DNA from: Flavobacterium sp. WV_118_3
GTDB taxonomy: Bacteria > Bacteroidota > Bacteroidia > Flavobacteriales > Flavobacteriaceae
NCBI RefSeq assembly: GCF_039778605.1
Contig: NZ_CP156060.1
Coordinates: 1 to 64,000, forward strand
DNA length: 64,000 bases
Reading direction: 5' to 3'
In this document: positions 1 through 8,150 of the stretch, in pieces
How the letters are laid out: every line of letters starts with the position of its first letter
How positions within the stretch are numbered: position 1 is the first letter of the stretch
Notes under the pieces: generated by a model
What the model saw: only the letters and a program-made list of their open reading frames with translations
Database searches by the model: none
Told to the model about the DNA's origin: nothing
Translations under genes and position numbers: made by a program

Positions 1-2
1 AG

Positions 3-2318
3 TTGTTTAAAAAAGACGGCGAAGCGATGAAAATCGACGGTTTTTACTCGAAAGACGGTGTAGTGAATATCATCTTTAATAAAGACGGCCTTGGGAATTT
101 TGACATTGCGTTAAAAGATCAGAAAGAAGACAAGCCATCCGACAGTAAGCCGTTTGCGTTGAATCTGAAAAAATACGAGATCGAAAATCTGCGTTTTACC
201 TATAGCGATGAAAAGTCCAAAATCAAAATGGTGGTGGATAGTCTGAATCACGAAGGAACGGGAAATTTTGCCGCTCAGAAATTGGATTTGGTAACGAAAT
301 CATCGGCCAGATTGTCGTTGGATATGGATAAGGTGAAATATATGAAAAACGTATCGCTTAACCTGGATGCGGTTTTAGGAATTGACTTAGAAAAACAAAA
401 ATATACTTTTAAGGAGAATAAAGCACTGATCAATCAGTTGCCGCTGGAGTTTGATGGGTTTATTCAAATGGTGGAAAAAGGTCAGGTGTATGATCTTAAA
501 TTTAAAACGCCAACGTCTTCGTTTAAAAACTTCCTGGGGTTAGTGCCGGAAGCCTATGCCGGAAATCTGAACACGGTTAAAACAACCGGCGATTTTAAAG
601 TGGATGGTACGGTTAAGGGAGTGCTTACGGATACAACAATTCCGAAATTTAAAATTGAAATTGCATCCGATAATGCATCGTTCCAATATCCGGACTTACC
701 GAAATCGGTGCAGAATATCGTGATCGATACTTATATTGTAAACGAAACAGGGTTGATGAATGATACCTATGTCAATCTGGATAAGTTGTCGTTCCGTATT
801 GATCAGGATGTATTTAATGCGAAAGCCAATATCAAAAATATTACACAAAATGCGTTGGTTGATGCCGAATTAAAAGGGGTGATCAATCTGGCAAATGTAA
901 CCAAAGCGTATCCGGTAAAACTGGAAAAACCGCTATCGGGAATCTTAAAAGCTAATGTGGTCACGAAGTTTGATATGAAATCGGTGGAAACAAGTCAGTA
1001 TCAGAATATACAAAATTCCGGAAATATCAGTCTGACCGGGTTTAATTATGCCGGTCCGGAATTAGCGAAACCGATCCAGATCAAACAGGCTACAGTAGCC
1101 TTTAATCCAAATCAGATCCGATTGAATCAATTGGATGCCGTGACCGGGAAATCGGATATTAAAGTAGCAGGAACGCTGGATAATTTCTACGGATTTGTCT
1201 TTAAAAAACAGGTCCTGAAAGGGAATTTCGATATGAGTTCGAACCAGTTGTTGGTGTCGGATTTTATGACGCCATCGGTACCGGAAGCAACAAAAACGAA
1301 AACGGCTACGCCTAAGGAAGCGGTTAAAATTCCAGCATTTTTGGATTGTACGATTACAGCCAAAGCCAATACGGTGGTGTATGATAACCTGACATTAAAA
1401 GCGGTTTCGGGTAAAATGATTATTAAAGATGAGGCGGTAAAACTGGAAAATGTAAAAACCAATATGTTCGACGGTCAGATTGGGGTAGATGGTATGGTGT
1501 CGACAAAAGGTGCGGTGCCGAAGTTTGATATGAATCTGGGCTTAAATGCTGTCGATATCGCGAAGTCGTTTACACAATTGGATATGTTGAAATCGATTGC
1601 GCCGATTGCTGGTGTGATCAATGGAAAATTGAATTCGACAATCAAGTTGTCCGGAAATCTGGATGCCAAAGAAATGACGCCGGATCTGAAAACGATTTCC
1701 GGAGATTTATTAGGACAGTTATTGTCGACATCAATCAATGCGAAGAATTCGAATTTATTGAATGCTTTGGATGGAAGCCTGAAGTTTATCGATTTGGATA
1801 AGTTAAATCTGAACAACCTGAAAGCGCATTTGTCGTTCGATAATGGAAAGGTAAATGTAAAACCATTTGATATCAAATATCAGGATATCAAAGTGACGGT
1901 TGGTGGGCAACACGGGTTTGATCAATCAATGAATTACAATCTGAAATTTGATGTACCGGCGAAATATCTGGGATCGGATGTGAATAAGTTGTTAGCGAAG
2001 TTGTCGCCATCCGATGCGAATAAATTACAGAATATACCGGTCAATGCAATTTTAACCGGAAGCTTTAAAAATCCTAAGGTTTCTACCGATTTAAACCAGG
2101 CGGTAACCAATATCTCAAATCAGTTGATCCAACAACAAAAAGACAAACTGATCAATCAGGGAACCGGAGCATTGGAGAATCTTTTGGGCGGTGGTAAAAA
2201 GAATACCGGAACCGGAACAACGGCCGATACAACCAAAACCAAACCGAAAGACGATATTAAAAATACAGCTGCGAATGCCATAAAGGGGCTCTTTGGGAAA
2301 AAGAAAAAAGAAGAATAA
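3..2318 (+). CDS. AsmA-like family protein, 5' end cut by window edge
   Basis: The reading frame is open from the first bases of the window and runs 771 codons to a TAA at 2316. The first codon in frame is TTG with no visible initiation context, so the true start almost certainly lies to the left. The protein is rich in alternating hydrophobic and charged beta-strand segments and ends in a Gly/Thr/Lys-rich tail (GLFGKKKKEE). This fits the AsmA-like C-terminal region found in large inner-membrane-anchored periplasmic proteins related to AsmA/TamB, thought to be involved in outer-membrane lipid or protein homeostasis. The N-terminal membrane anchor expected for the family would be in the missing part. 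The family call rests on overall pattern; the specific role is unknown. Confidence 0.75.
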   Translation: MFKKDGEAMKIDGFYSKDGVVNIIFNKDGLGNFDIALKDQKEDKPSDSKPFALNLKKYEIENLRFTYSDEKSKIKMVVDSLNHEGTGNFAAQKLDLVTKSSARLSLDMDKVKYMKNVSLNLDAVLGIDLEKQKYTFKENKALINQLPLEFDGFIQMVEKGQVYDLKFKTPTSSFKNFLGLVPEAYAGNLNTVKTTGDFKVDGTVKGVLTDTTIPKFKIEIASDNASFQYPDLPKSVQNIVIDTYIVNETGLMNDTYVNLDKLSFRIDQDVFNAKANIKNITQNALVDAELKGVINLANVTKAYPVKLEKPLSGILKANVVTKFDMKSVETSQYQNIQNSGNISLTGFNYAGPELAKPIQIKQATVAFNPNQIRLNQLDAVTGKSDIKVAGTLDNFYGFVFKKQVLKGNFDMSSNQLLVSDFMTPSVPEATKTKTATPKEAVKIPAFLDCTITAKANTVVYDNLTLKAVSGKMIIKDEAVKLENVKTNMFDGQIGVDGMVSTKGAVPKFDMNLGLNAVDIAKSFTQLDMLKSIAPIAGVINGKLNSTIKLSGNLDAKEMTPDLKTISGDLLGQLLSTSINAKNSNLLNALDGSLKFIDLDKLNLNNLKAHLSFDNGKVNVKPFDIKYQDIKVTVGGQHGFDQSMNYNLKFDVPAKYLGSDVNKLLAKLSPSDANKLQNIPVNAILTGSFKNPKVSTDLNQAVTNISNQLIQQQKDKLINQGTGALENLLGGGKKNTGTGTTADTTKTKPKDDIKNTAANAIKGLFGKKKKEE

Positions 2319-2349
2319 AAGAAGGCTATCCAAACGGATAGCCTTCTTT
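2318..2349. terminator. Intrinsic terminator between convergent genes
   Basis: Arms AAAGAAGGCTATCC and GGATAGCCTTCTTT are perfect complements around a short loop, directly after the AsmA-like stop codon. A-rich and T-rich flanks let it work for both converging genes. Confidence 0.8.
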
Positions 2350-2364
2350 ATATCTTTTTATTTT

Positions 2365-2397
2365 ACACCTGACCGGCTTTTAAAACCGGTCAGGTGT
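2365..2397. repeat. Intergenic palindrome, ACCTGAC type
   Basis: Arms ACACCTGACCGG and CCGGTCAGGTGT flank a 9-nt A/T loop (cttttaaaa). No U-tract follows on either strand, so it is not a standard terminator. Related palindromes occur at 29677-29709 and, with a different stem interior, at 53985-54015. Confidence 0.7.
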
Positions 2398-2409
2398 TAT
2401 AACTAAATT

Positions 2410-3204
2410 TTACATTGTGATTTTAACTACATAACCCTCAAAGGTTCGGATGTTAAAAACGGTACCGTCTTCAAAAATCAGGTACTGGCCTTTAATTCCG
2501 GTTAGTCGGCCGTTAAAAACCGGTGTTTTATCCAGACTCAGGCTGTTGACTTTCTTCGGGTATTGAAGAACCGGATAGTCCAGATGGTATAGCTTTTCGG
2601 GTGTTGGTGCGAAATACGGTTTTACTTCGTCCGGTAATAACGATTCCAGTTTATTGCGTTCGGATACGATATCAATGGACGGGACTTCATTTTGCAGCAT
2701 TTTTCGCCAGTTGGTTTTGTCTGAAAAATGATCTTTTAGTGCGACCTCGGCGATTCCGGCCAGATAACGATTCGGAACTTCTACGATCGGAACGGCTTCT
2801 ATAGCACCCTGATCAATCCAACGCGTCGGAACCTGGGTTTTACGGGTAACGCCTACTTTGACTTCGCTGGATAGGGCGAGGTATACAATGTGGGGTTGTA
2901 ATTGAACTCTTTTTTCATATTCCAAATCCCGGTCTTCTATGTCAAGATGTGCGGTGCTGAGTTCCGGTTTCATAATCCAGTCGCCAGCCGAAGCGCTCGA
3001 CATAAAGCAATCATAACAGAATCCCTGTCGGAAAATCTTCTTTTTCTTGCCACAGTTCAGGCACTGGTAGCCCTGAAAAGCGATTTCCAATTCTTTATTT
3101 AGTAATTGGTTGACATTCAAAAAGCTGTTTTCAAAAACAAGGTAATATTGTATCGGATTCCCGATTTCCGTTTGCATCTTAGTCAGTACACCGTCGTATT
3201 GCAT
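2410..3204 (-). CDS. DUF2797 family protein with zinc-ribbon-like cysteines
   Basis: This 264-residue protein carries two CxxC pairs near residues 53-75 (CLNCGKKK and CYDCF), which look like a structural zinc ribbon. They are followed by the segment containing HIVYLALSSEVKVGVTRKTQ that I associate with DUF2797. That family is widespread in Bacteroidota and Actinobacteria and its biochemical role is not established. There is no signal peptide, so it should be cytoplasmic. It is a single gene, convergent with the AsmA-like gene and divergent from the GH3 gene. The ATG at 3204 lies in a clean A-rich context. Confidence 0.8.
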   Translation of the reverse strand: MQYDGVLTKMQTEIGNPIQYYLVFENSFLNVNQLLNKELEIAFQGYQCLNCGKKKKIFRQGFCYDCFMSSASAGDWIMKPELSTAHLDIEDRDLEYEKRVQLQPHIVYLALSSEVKVGVTRKTQVPTRWIDQGAIEAVPIVEVPNRYLAGIAEVALKDHFSDKTNWRKMLQNEVPSIDIVSERNKLESLLPDEVKPYFAPTPEKLYHLDYPVLQYPKKVNSLSLDKTPVFNGRLTGIKGQYLIFEDGTVFNIRTFEGYVVKITM

Positions 3205-3353
3205 TTTGTAAATTTCAGGTTTAAGTATTAGGATTTGCAGTGAAGCCGAGTGTTTCCTGCTGTTTTTTTCTTATTTTTGGTAATGATGTAAAAGTACAAA
3301 CTTTGGTTTGAATAATGCCAAAACAAATCTTTTTAACCGGAATATACTAAAAT

Positions 3354-4880
3354 ATGGCCCTGACAATAATTAACTCGATTGCTTCCTGGATACTAAAAAA
3401 ACGAATTCATCAAATGGAGTTGTTTCTGAAATACCCCAATGAAGTACAGGAAGAACTGCTGTTTAGCTTATTGCGTACGGCAGAACCTACTATTATTGGT
3501 CAGAAATATGAATTTTCGTCCATCAGAAGTTATAAGACGTTTACAGAGCGCGTTCCGGTATCGACCTATGAAGAACTCGAACCATTGATCGAAAGAACCC
3601 GAAAAGGGGAGCAAAATGTGTTTTGGAATACACCAATCAAATGGTTTGCAAAATCCAGCGGAACAACCAATGCCAAAAGTAAGTTTATCCCGGTGAGTAG
3701 TGAAGCTTTGGAGGATTGTCATTATAAAGCCAGTAAAGATTTACTGTGTTTGTATCTGAATAATAATGAAAATTCACAGTTGTTTACAGGTAAGAGCCTT
3801 CGCTTGGGAGGAAGTAAGCAATTGTATGAAGATAACAATACCTTTTTTGGCGATTTGTCGGCGATCCTGATCGATAATATGCCTTTCTGGGCAGAATTTA
3901 GTAGTACTCCAAGTAATAAGGTGTCGTTAATGAGTGAATGGGAATCTAAAATTCAGGCGATCATACAGGAGACGGTTATGGAAAATGTAACCAGTTTTGC
4001 CGGTGTGCCTTCCTGGATGTTAGTATTGTTAAACCGGGTTTTGGAAGAAACCGGGAAAAATAATCTGGCCGAATTATGGCCTAATGTTGAGGTGTATTTC
4101 CATGGAGGGGTTAGTTTTGAACCGTATCGCGAGCAATATAAACGATTATTGCCAAAAGAGGATTTCCGCTATTACGAAATTTATAATGCTTCTGAAGGTT
4201 TTTTTGCGATTCAGGATCTGAATAATTCCAATGATCTGTTGTTGATGCTGGATTACGGAATTTTCTACGAATTTATTCCGATGGATGCTTTTGGAACACC
4301 GGAACAGAAAGTGATCCGTCTGTCGGAAGTGGAGTTGAATAAAAACTATGCGGTGGTGATTACAACCAATTCCGGGTTGTGGCGTTATCTGATAGGAGAT
4401 ACGGTGCGGTTTACCTCATTAAACCCGTATCGTATTAAAGTGACGGGAAGAACAAAACACCATATCAATGTATTTGGTGAAGAGTTGATGGTTGAAAATA
4501 CCGATAAAGCCATTTCTAAAGCCTGTCAGGAAACCAATTCCGAGGTAATTGATTATACGGTAGCGCCAATTTTTATGAAAGGTCGCGAAAAAGGAGCACA
4601 CGAATGGATGATTGAATTCCGTAGAAAACCGGAAAATATCGAACTTTTCCGTAAAAAACTGGACGAAGCATTGCAAACGGTAAACTCTGATTATGAGGCA
4701 AAACGATACAATAATATGACATTGAATCCGTTAGTGTTGAATGTTGCGCGAACCAATCTGTTTTACGACTGGCTGAAAGAGCAGGATAAACTGGGCGGAC
4801 AACATAAAATTCCGCGACTGTCGAATAGCCGGGAATACCTGGACCGACTTAAGGCTTTACAATATATTCAAATAGACTGA
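3354..4880 (+). CDS. GH3 auxin-responsive promoter family protein
   Basis: The 508-residue product matches the bacterial branch of the GH3 family. Recognisable segments are WFAKSSGTTNAKSKFIPVS (near residue 100), the adenylate-forming enzymes' phosphate-binding loop, and later YEIYNASEGFFAIQ and LWRYLIGDTVRF. Plant GH3 enzymes join amino acids to acyl acids through an acyl-adenylate; the substrate of the bacterial members is unknown. The intact SSGTT loop suggests an active acyl-adenylating enzyme. It has no signal peptide. A 50-codon lipoprotein gene follows after 2 bp, probably co-transcribed. The family call is firm, the function inferred. Confidence 0.85.
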   Translation: MALTIINSIASWILKKRIHQMELFLKYPNEVQEELLFSLLRTAEPTIIGQKYEFSSIRSYKTFTERVPVSTYEELEPLIERTRKGEQNVFWNTPIKWFAKSSGTTNAKSKFIPVSSEALEDCHYKASKDLLCLYLNNNENSQLFTGKSLRLGGSKQLYEDNNTFFGDLSAILIDNMPFWAEFSSTPSNKVSLMSEWESKIQAIIQETVMENVTSFAGVPSWMLVLLNRVLEETGKNNLAELWPNVEVYFHGGVSFEPYREQYKRLLPKEDFRYYEIYNASEGFFAIQDLNNSNDLLLMLDYGIFYEFIPMDAFGTPEQKVIRLSEVELNKNYAVVITTNSGLWRYLIGDTVRFTSLNPYRIKVTGRTKHHINVFGEELMVENTDKAISKACQETNSEVIDYTVAPIFMKGREKGAHEWMIEFRRKPENIELFRKKLDEALQTVNSDYEAKRYNNMTLNPLVLNVARTNLFYDWLKEQDKLGGQHKIPRLSNSREYLDRLKALQYIQID

Positions 4881-4882
4881 TT

Positions 4883-5035
4883 ATGAAAAAACGGATTGTT
4901 TTTATAGTAGCAGGGATCCTTTTGGTTTCCTGTGGGCCCAAACGGTTAGGGTGTGGTCCGCGACGATGTGATACCGATATCAAAAAGATAGAAAAATCGG
5001 ATGTGTTAATTCAAAAAGCTACTAAAACGGCATAA
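4883..5035 (+). CDS. Tiny lipoprotein downstream of GH3 gene
   Basis: This 50-codon frame starts with ATG 2 bp after the GH3 stop codon. It begins MKKRIVFIVAGILLVSCG: a basic start, a hydrophobic core and a lipobox ending in Cys17. The mature part is only about 34 residues, with two more cysteines (GCGPRRC) and a Lys-rich end. It should therefore be a small lipid-anchored envelope peptide. The close spacing and the terminator directly after it support a real two-gene unit with GH3. I do not recognise a family. Confidence 0.65.
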   Translation: MKKRIVFIVAGILLVSCGPKRLGCGPRRCDTDIKKIEKSDVLIQKATKTA

Positions 5036-5064
5036 AAAAACCTCGCAATTGCGAGGTTTTAAAA
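5036..5064. terminator. Bidirectional terminator
   Basis: The stem CCTCGC/GCGAGG closes an AATT loop (5041-5056), with an A-run before and a T-run after. It serves the GH3/lipoprotein unit from the left and the Ala-rich lipoprotein gene from the right. Confidence 0.8.
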
Positions 5065-5081
5065 TTCTTAGAAAGTTCTAA

Positions 5082-5324
5082 TTATTTTTTTGCAGCGTCA
5101 GCAGCTGGAGCAGCAGTTTCTGTAGCTGGAGCAGCCTCAGTAGCTGGAGCAGCCTCAGTAGTAGCAGCAGCAGAGTCAACAGTAGTAGCAGCAGCTTCTA
5201 CAGCCTCTTCAGCAGGAGCAGCAACTTCTTCAGTTACAGGCTCTTCAGTTTTAGTTTCTTTACAAGAAACGAAAGAAACACTCATCATAGCTACTAATGC
5301 TAAGCTTAAAACAACTTTTTTCAT
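5082..5324 (-). CDS. Small Ala/Thr/Glu-rich lipoprotein
   Basis: This 80-residue protein begins with a lipoprotein signal (MKKVVLSLALVAMMSVSFVSC, lipobox Cys21). The mature part is low complexity: acidic first (KETKTEEPVTEEV), then repeated Ala-Pro-Ala-Thr-Glu units. The underlying DNA has an 18-bp tandem duplication at 5122-5157. No catalytic domain is visible; a flexible, lipid-anchored surface or periplasmic spacer is the most that can be inferred. Similar short Ala-rich lipoproteins are common in Flavobacterium, and the start is well placed behind a promoter -7 element. Confidence 0.7.
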   Translation of the reverse strand: MKKVVLSLALVAMMSVSFVSCKETKTEEPVTEEVAAPAEEAVEAAATTVDSAAATTEAAPATEAAPATETAAPAADAAKK

Positions 5325-5360
5325 CTTACTAAATTATAAAGGTTAATTATTAATTCGGAG

Positions 5361-5368
5361 CAAAGATA
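5361..5368 (-). promoter_or_regulatory. Promoter -7 element for the Ala-rich lipoprotein
   Basis: On the minus strand this reads TATCTTTG, a match to the Bacteroidota -7 consensus TAnnTTTG, about 40 bp before the ATG. No clear TTG -33 element is present. Confidence 0.5.
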
Positions 5369-5531
5369 TAAAATTTTTGATACGTAATAATATTTACTAA
5401 AATATTTTTTGCTCCCGGATTATGTTTTTTTTTTGAAAAACAGATAGCTCGTTTATAAAATGCCCTGTTTTGTTGGGTTTTCGATTGTAACTATCTGTTT
5501 TCTACTATTTTGTGTTGAGGTTAAAAATGTG

Positions 5532-7673
5532 TTATTTTTTCTTGTTTTGAACGATTTTCATCTCGTCAACCAGGTGTTTTGCCCCTGCATATTTGTCAAT
5601 TATAAACAAAACATAGCGAATATCGACCATAATATTGCGGCAAATCGCCGGATCGTAGTGAATATCGCTCATGGTTCCTTCCCAAACACGGTCGAAATTT
5701 AACCCGATCAGGTTGCCTTCCGCATCCAACGCAGGGCTTCCGGAGTTACCACCCGTTGTATGATTTGTTCCGATAAAACATACCGGCATACGTCCTTTTT
5801 CGGCATATTGTCCGTAATCTTTAGTATTGTATAAAGAGATTAGTTTGGCAGGTACGTCAAATTCATAATCACCCGGTACGTATTTTTCGATCACACCATC
5901 CAGATACGTCATCGGTTCATAGATCACCGCATCGCTAGGACTGTAACCTTTTACTTTTCCGTAGGTAACACGTAAGGTGCTGTTGGCATCCGGGAAAATA
6001 CGGTTATTCGGGAATAATTCCAGAATAGCTTTCATATAGGTACGTTGTAACGCGATGTTTTTAAGGTTCAGTTCGTCGTATTTTGGAGCTACATTTTTAA
6101 GGTAACTATCAGCCATCGATTTTACCAACTGGAAACCTTTGTCCTTGTTGATGCGCTCTATTACCGTTTTAGCATCGCCATTCAACAATTCTTTTAAATT
6201 GTTATAGCTGGTTAGTTTGGACTGACTGTATACTTCTTCGGTTAATTTTTTAGTGTCAACATTTGTCAAACTCGCCGGTAAAAACTGTTTTGGCGACTTA
6301 GTAACGTATAAGGCGATTAGTTGTTCAAAAACTTTTTCGTCTACATTCGCGTTAAAATCTTTGTATAAATCTTCAAAACCGGCAATCAGGTTGTTTTTAC
6401 GATCGTTAAAAGCTTGTTCACCTTTAGCATTGTAAACCTGTTCCAATTGGAATAAACGGTATCCGAAACTCAATAATTCGGTATTTCGTAAAACCACTTC
6501 GGTATAATAATCACGGCTCAGGGCATACGGAGCGATTTCGGTGTAGTTCTTTTTAAAGTCGGCTAACAGATTGCCATATTCGGCCTGTTTTCCGGATTTT
6601 ACCACTTTCTCCTGGAATTCCTGCTCAAACTTTTGTTTGATGGCCAAAGCGTTTGATTTTTTTAAACCTTTGGTTTCGCCGATCCATTTTTTCCAGTAGT
6701 TCGCAATGCTGGCATATTTGGAAGCATATTGAATTTTGATCGCGTTGTCTTTACGCATAAATCCGTCCTGAACTTTTAAAGCTGCATCACGCACTTCGAT
6801 TTTTGCCGGATTCAGATCGTTTACAATTTGTGCCACAGCATACGACGGAAGGTATTCCTGAGTACGACCCGGGTAACCCATTACCATGGTAAAATCGTTT
6901 TCTTTAACGCCTTTTATAGAAACCGGGAAGAAATGTTTCGGTTTGTAGGGTACGTTATCTTTGGAATATGCAGCCGGGCGGTTGTTTTTATCAGCGTAGA
7001 TTCGGAATAAAGAAAAATCTCCGGTATGGCGTGGCCAAACCCAGTTGTCGGTATCCGATCCGAATTTCCCGATTGATGATGGCGGAGCACCAACCAAACG
7101 AACATCGCTATAGGTTTCCGTTAGGAATAGGATATACTGGTTTCCGTCATAAAAAGTACGGATTTTGTTTTCCTGCCAGGATTCCTTTGGTAACGTACGG
7201 CTTAGGGTACTGATGTTTTCCTGGATTTTCTTTTGTTTGTCAGCTTCACTTGTCAGTGCGGCAACACCTTCCAGTACTTTATTGGTTACATCTTCAATTT
7301 TTACAATAAAAGTTACTTCCAGATCTTTGTTCGGTAGTTCGTCTTCTTGTTTCATCGCCCAGAATCCGTTGGTCAAATAGTCATGATCAACAGTTGAGTG
7401 GGATTGGATTTCGCCATATCCACAGTGATGGTTGGTTAATAATAAACCTTTGGAGGAAATGACTTCTGAGGTACAACCACCGTTAAAATGCGGTACAGCA
7501 TCTTTTAAACTGGATTTGTTGACATCATAAATATCGGCAGCCGATATTTTCATTCCTAAGGTTTTCATCTCTTTTTCGTTCATTCCTTTTAAAAGCGAAG
7601 GAATCCACATTCCGCCCTGTTGCGCGGAAACCGGTAAAACGAACAATAGGACAAGTAGTCTTAAAAGTTTCAT
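5532..7673 (-). CDS. S46 family dipeptidyl-peptidase, DPP11-like
   Basis: This 713-residue secreted serine peptidase has a signal peptide (MKLLRLLVLLFVLPVSAQ). The catalytic His lies in LLTNHHCGYGE (about His83) and the nucleophile in TGGNSGSP (about Ser644). Family S46 (DPP7/DPP11) removes dipeptides from peptide N-termini in the periplasm of asaccharolytic and marine Bacteroidota. The residue 18 after the nucleophile is Arg (in NFDRVWEG). From memory of the Porphyromonas enzymes, Arg here marks DPP11 (acidic P1, Asp/Glu) and Gly marks DPP7. Length is normal for the family. It lies 27 bp after a GNAT gene on the same strand. Confidence 0.88.
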   Translation of the reverse strand: MKLLRLLVLLFVLPVSAQQGGMWIPSLLKGMNEKEMKTLGMKISAADIYDVNKSSLKDAVPHFNGGCTSEVISSKGLLLTNHHCGYGEIQSHSTVDHDYLTNGFWAMKQEDELPNKDLEVTFIVKIEDVTNKVLEGVAALTSEADKQKKIQENISTLSRTLPKESWQENKIRTFYDGNQYILFLTETYSDVRLVGAPPSSIGKFGSDTDNWVWPRHTGDFSLFRIYADKNNRPAAYSKDNVPYKPKHFFPVSIKGVKENDFTMVMGYPGRTQEYLPSYAVAQIVNDLNPAKIEVRDAALKVQDGFMRKDNAIKIQYASKYASIANYWKKWIGETKGLKKSNALAIKQKFEQEFQEKVVKSGKQAEYGNLLADFKKNYTEIAPYALSRDYYTEVVLRNTELLSFGYRLFQLEQVYNAKGEQAFNDRKNNLIAGFEDLYKDFNANVDEKVFEQLIALYVTKSPKQFLPASLTNVDTKKLTEEVYSQSKLTSYNNLKELLNGDAKTVIERINKDKGFQLVKSMADSYLKNVAPKYDELNLKNIALQRTYMKAILELFPNNRIFPDANSTLRVTYGKVKGYSPSDAVIYEPMTYLDGVIEKYVPGDYEFDVPAKLISLYNTKDYGQYAEKGRMPVCFIGTNHTTGGNSGSPALDAEGNLIGLNFDRVWEGTMSDIHYDPAICRNIMVDIRYVLFIIDKYAGAKHLVDEMKIVQNKKK

Positions 7674-7700
7674 TGGATTGTTTTTATTTGATTATTTTGG

Positions 7701-8150
7701 TTATACGACTTTGTATTTCATGATTTTACGGTTGTGATCGGTAAAATTCTGGGCAAGATACAATTTTTGAGCCTTTTCGTTATGGTTTTCAACTTCCAGG
7801 TAGAGAACTTTTAACTTTAATTTAAGAGCTTCCGATTGGATAAAATGGATGGCTTGCTTGCCAATTCCTTTACCGCGGGCTTTTTCAGAAAGATACAATT
7901 CGTCTAAAAAAGCATAACGGCCTTTGTATTCAAAACTAAAAATAAAAGTAAGAATCACATAGCCTACCAGAATATCGTCTGAATAAATCAGCCAGGCTTT
8001 TCCCAGATTTTCATCGTTTATAAATGTTTCAAAAAGCGATTCGGTAGTCGGGATATCGATAGGGTAGTTGTCGATCGCATAGAAATCCTGCATCATCGTA
8101 ATGATGTCGGGAATATGCTGATGGTCCAAAGGTTTAAACTGCGTATTCAT
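7701..8150 (-). CDS. GNAT family N-acetyltransferase
   Basis: This 149-residue protein has the GNAT acetyl-CoA-binding loop, EKARGKGIGKQAIHFI (about residues 90-105), preceded by a beta-strand and acidic residues (FLDELYLS) and followed by LYLEVENHNEKAQKLYLAQNF. This is the usual fold order for a complete single-domain acetyltransferase. The acceptor substrate cannot be read from sequence. Its start overlaps the end of waaA by 17 bp, so the two are translationally linked in one unit. Confidence 0.85.
   Translation of the reverse strand: MNTQFKPLDHQHIPDIITMMQDFYAIDNYPIDIPTTESLFETFINDENLGKAWLIYSDDILVGYVILTFIFSFEYKGRYAFLDELYLSEKARGKGIGKQAIHFIQSEALKLKLKVLYLEVENHNEKAQKLYLAQNFTDHNRKIMKYKVV

Noticed and set aside
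2601..3102. Two plus-strand open frames within the DUF2797 gene
   Set aside because: They are antisense to a gene with conserved CxxC pairs and lack any recognisable product.
6253..7380. Several long open frames opposite the S46 peptidase gene
   Set aside because: They are antisense shadows of a well-supported gene with no family features or start context.
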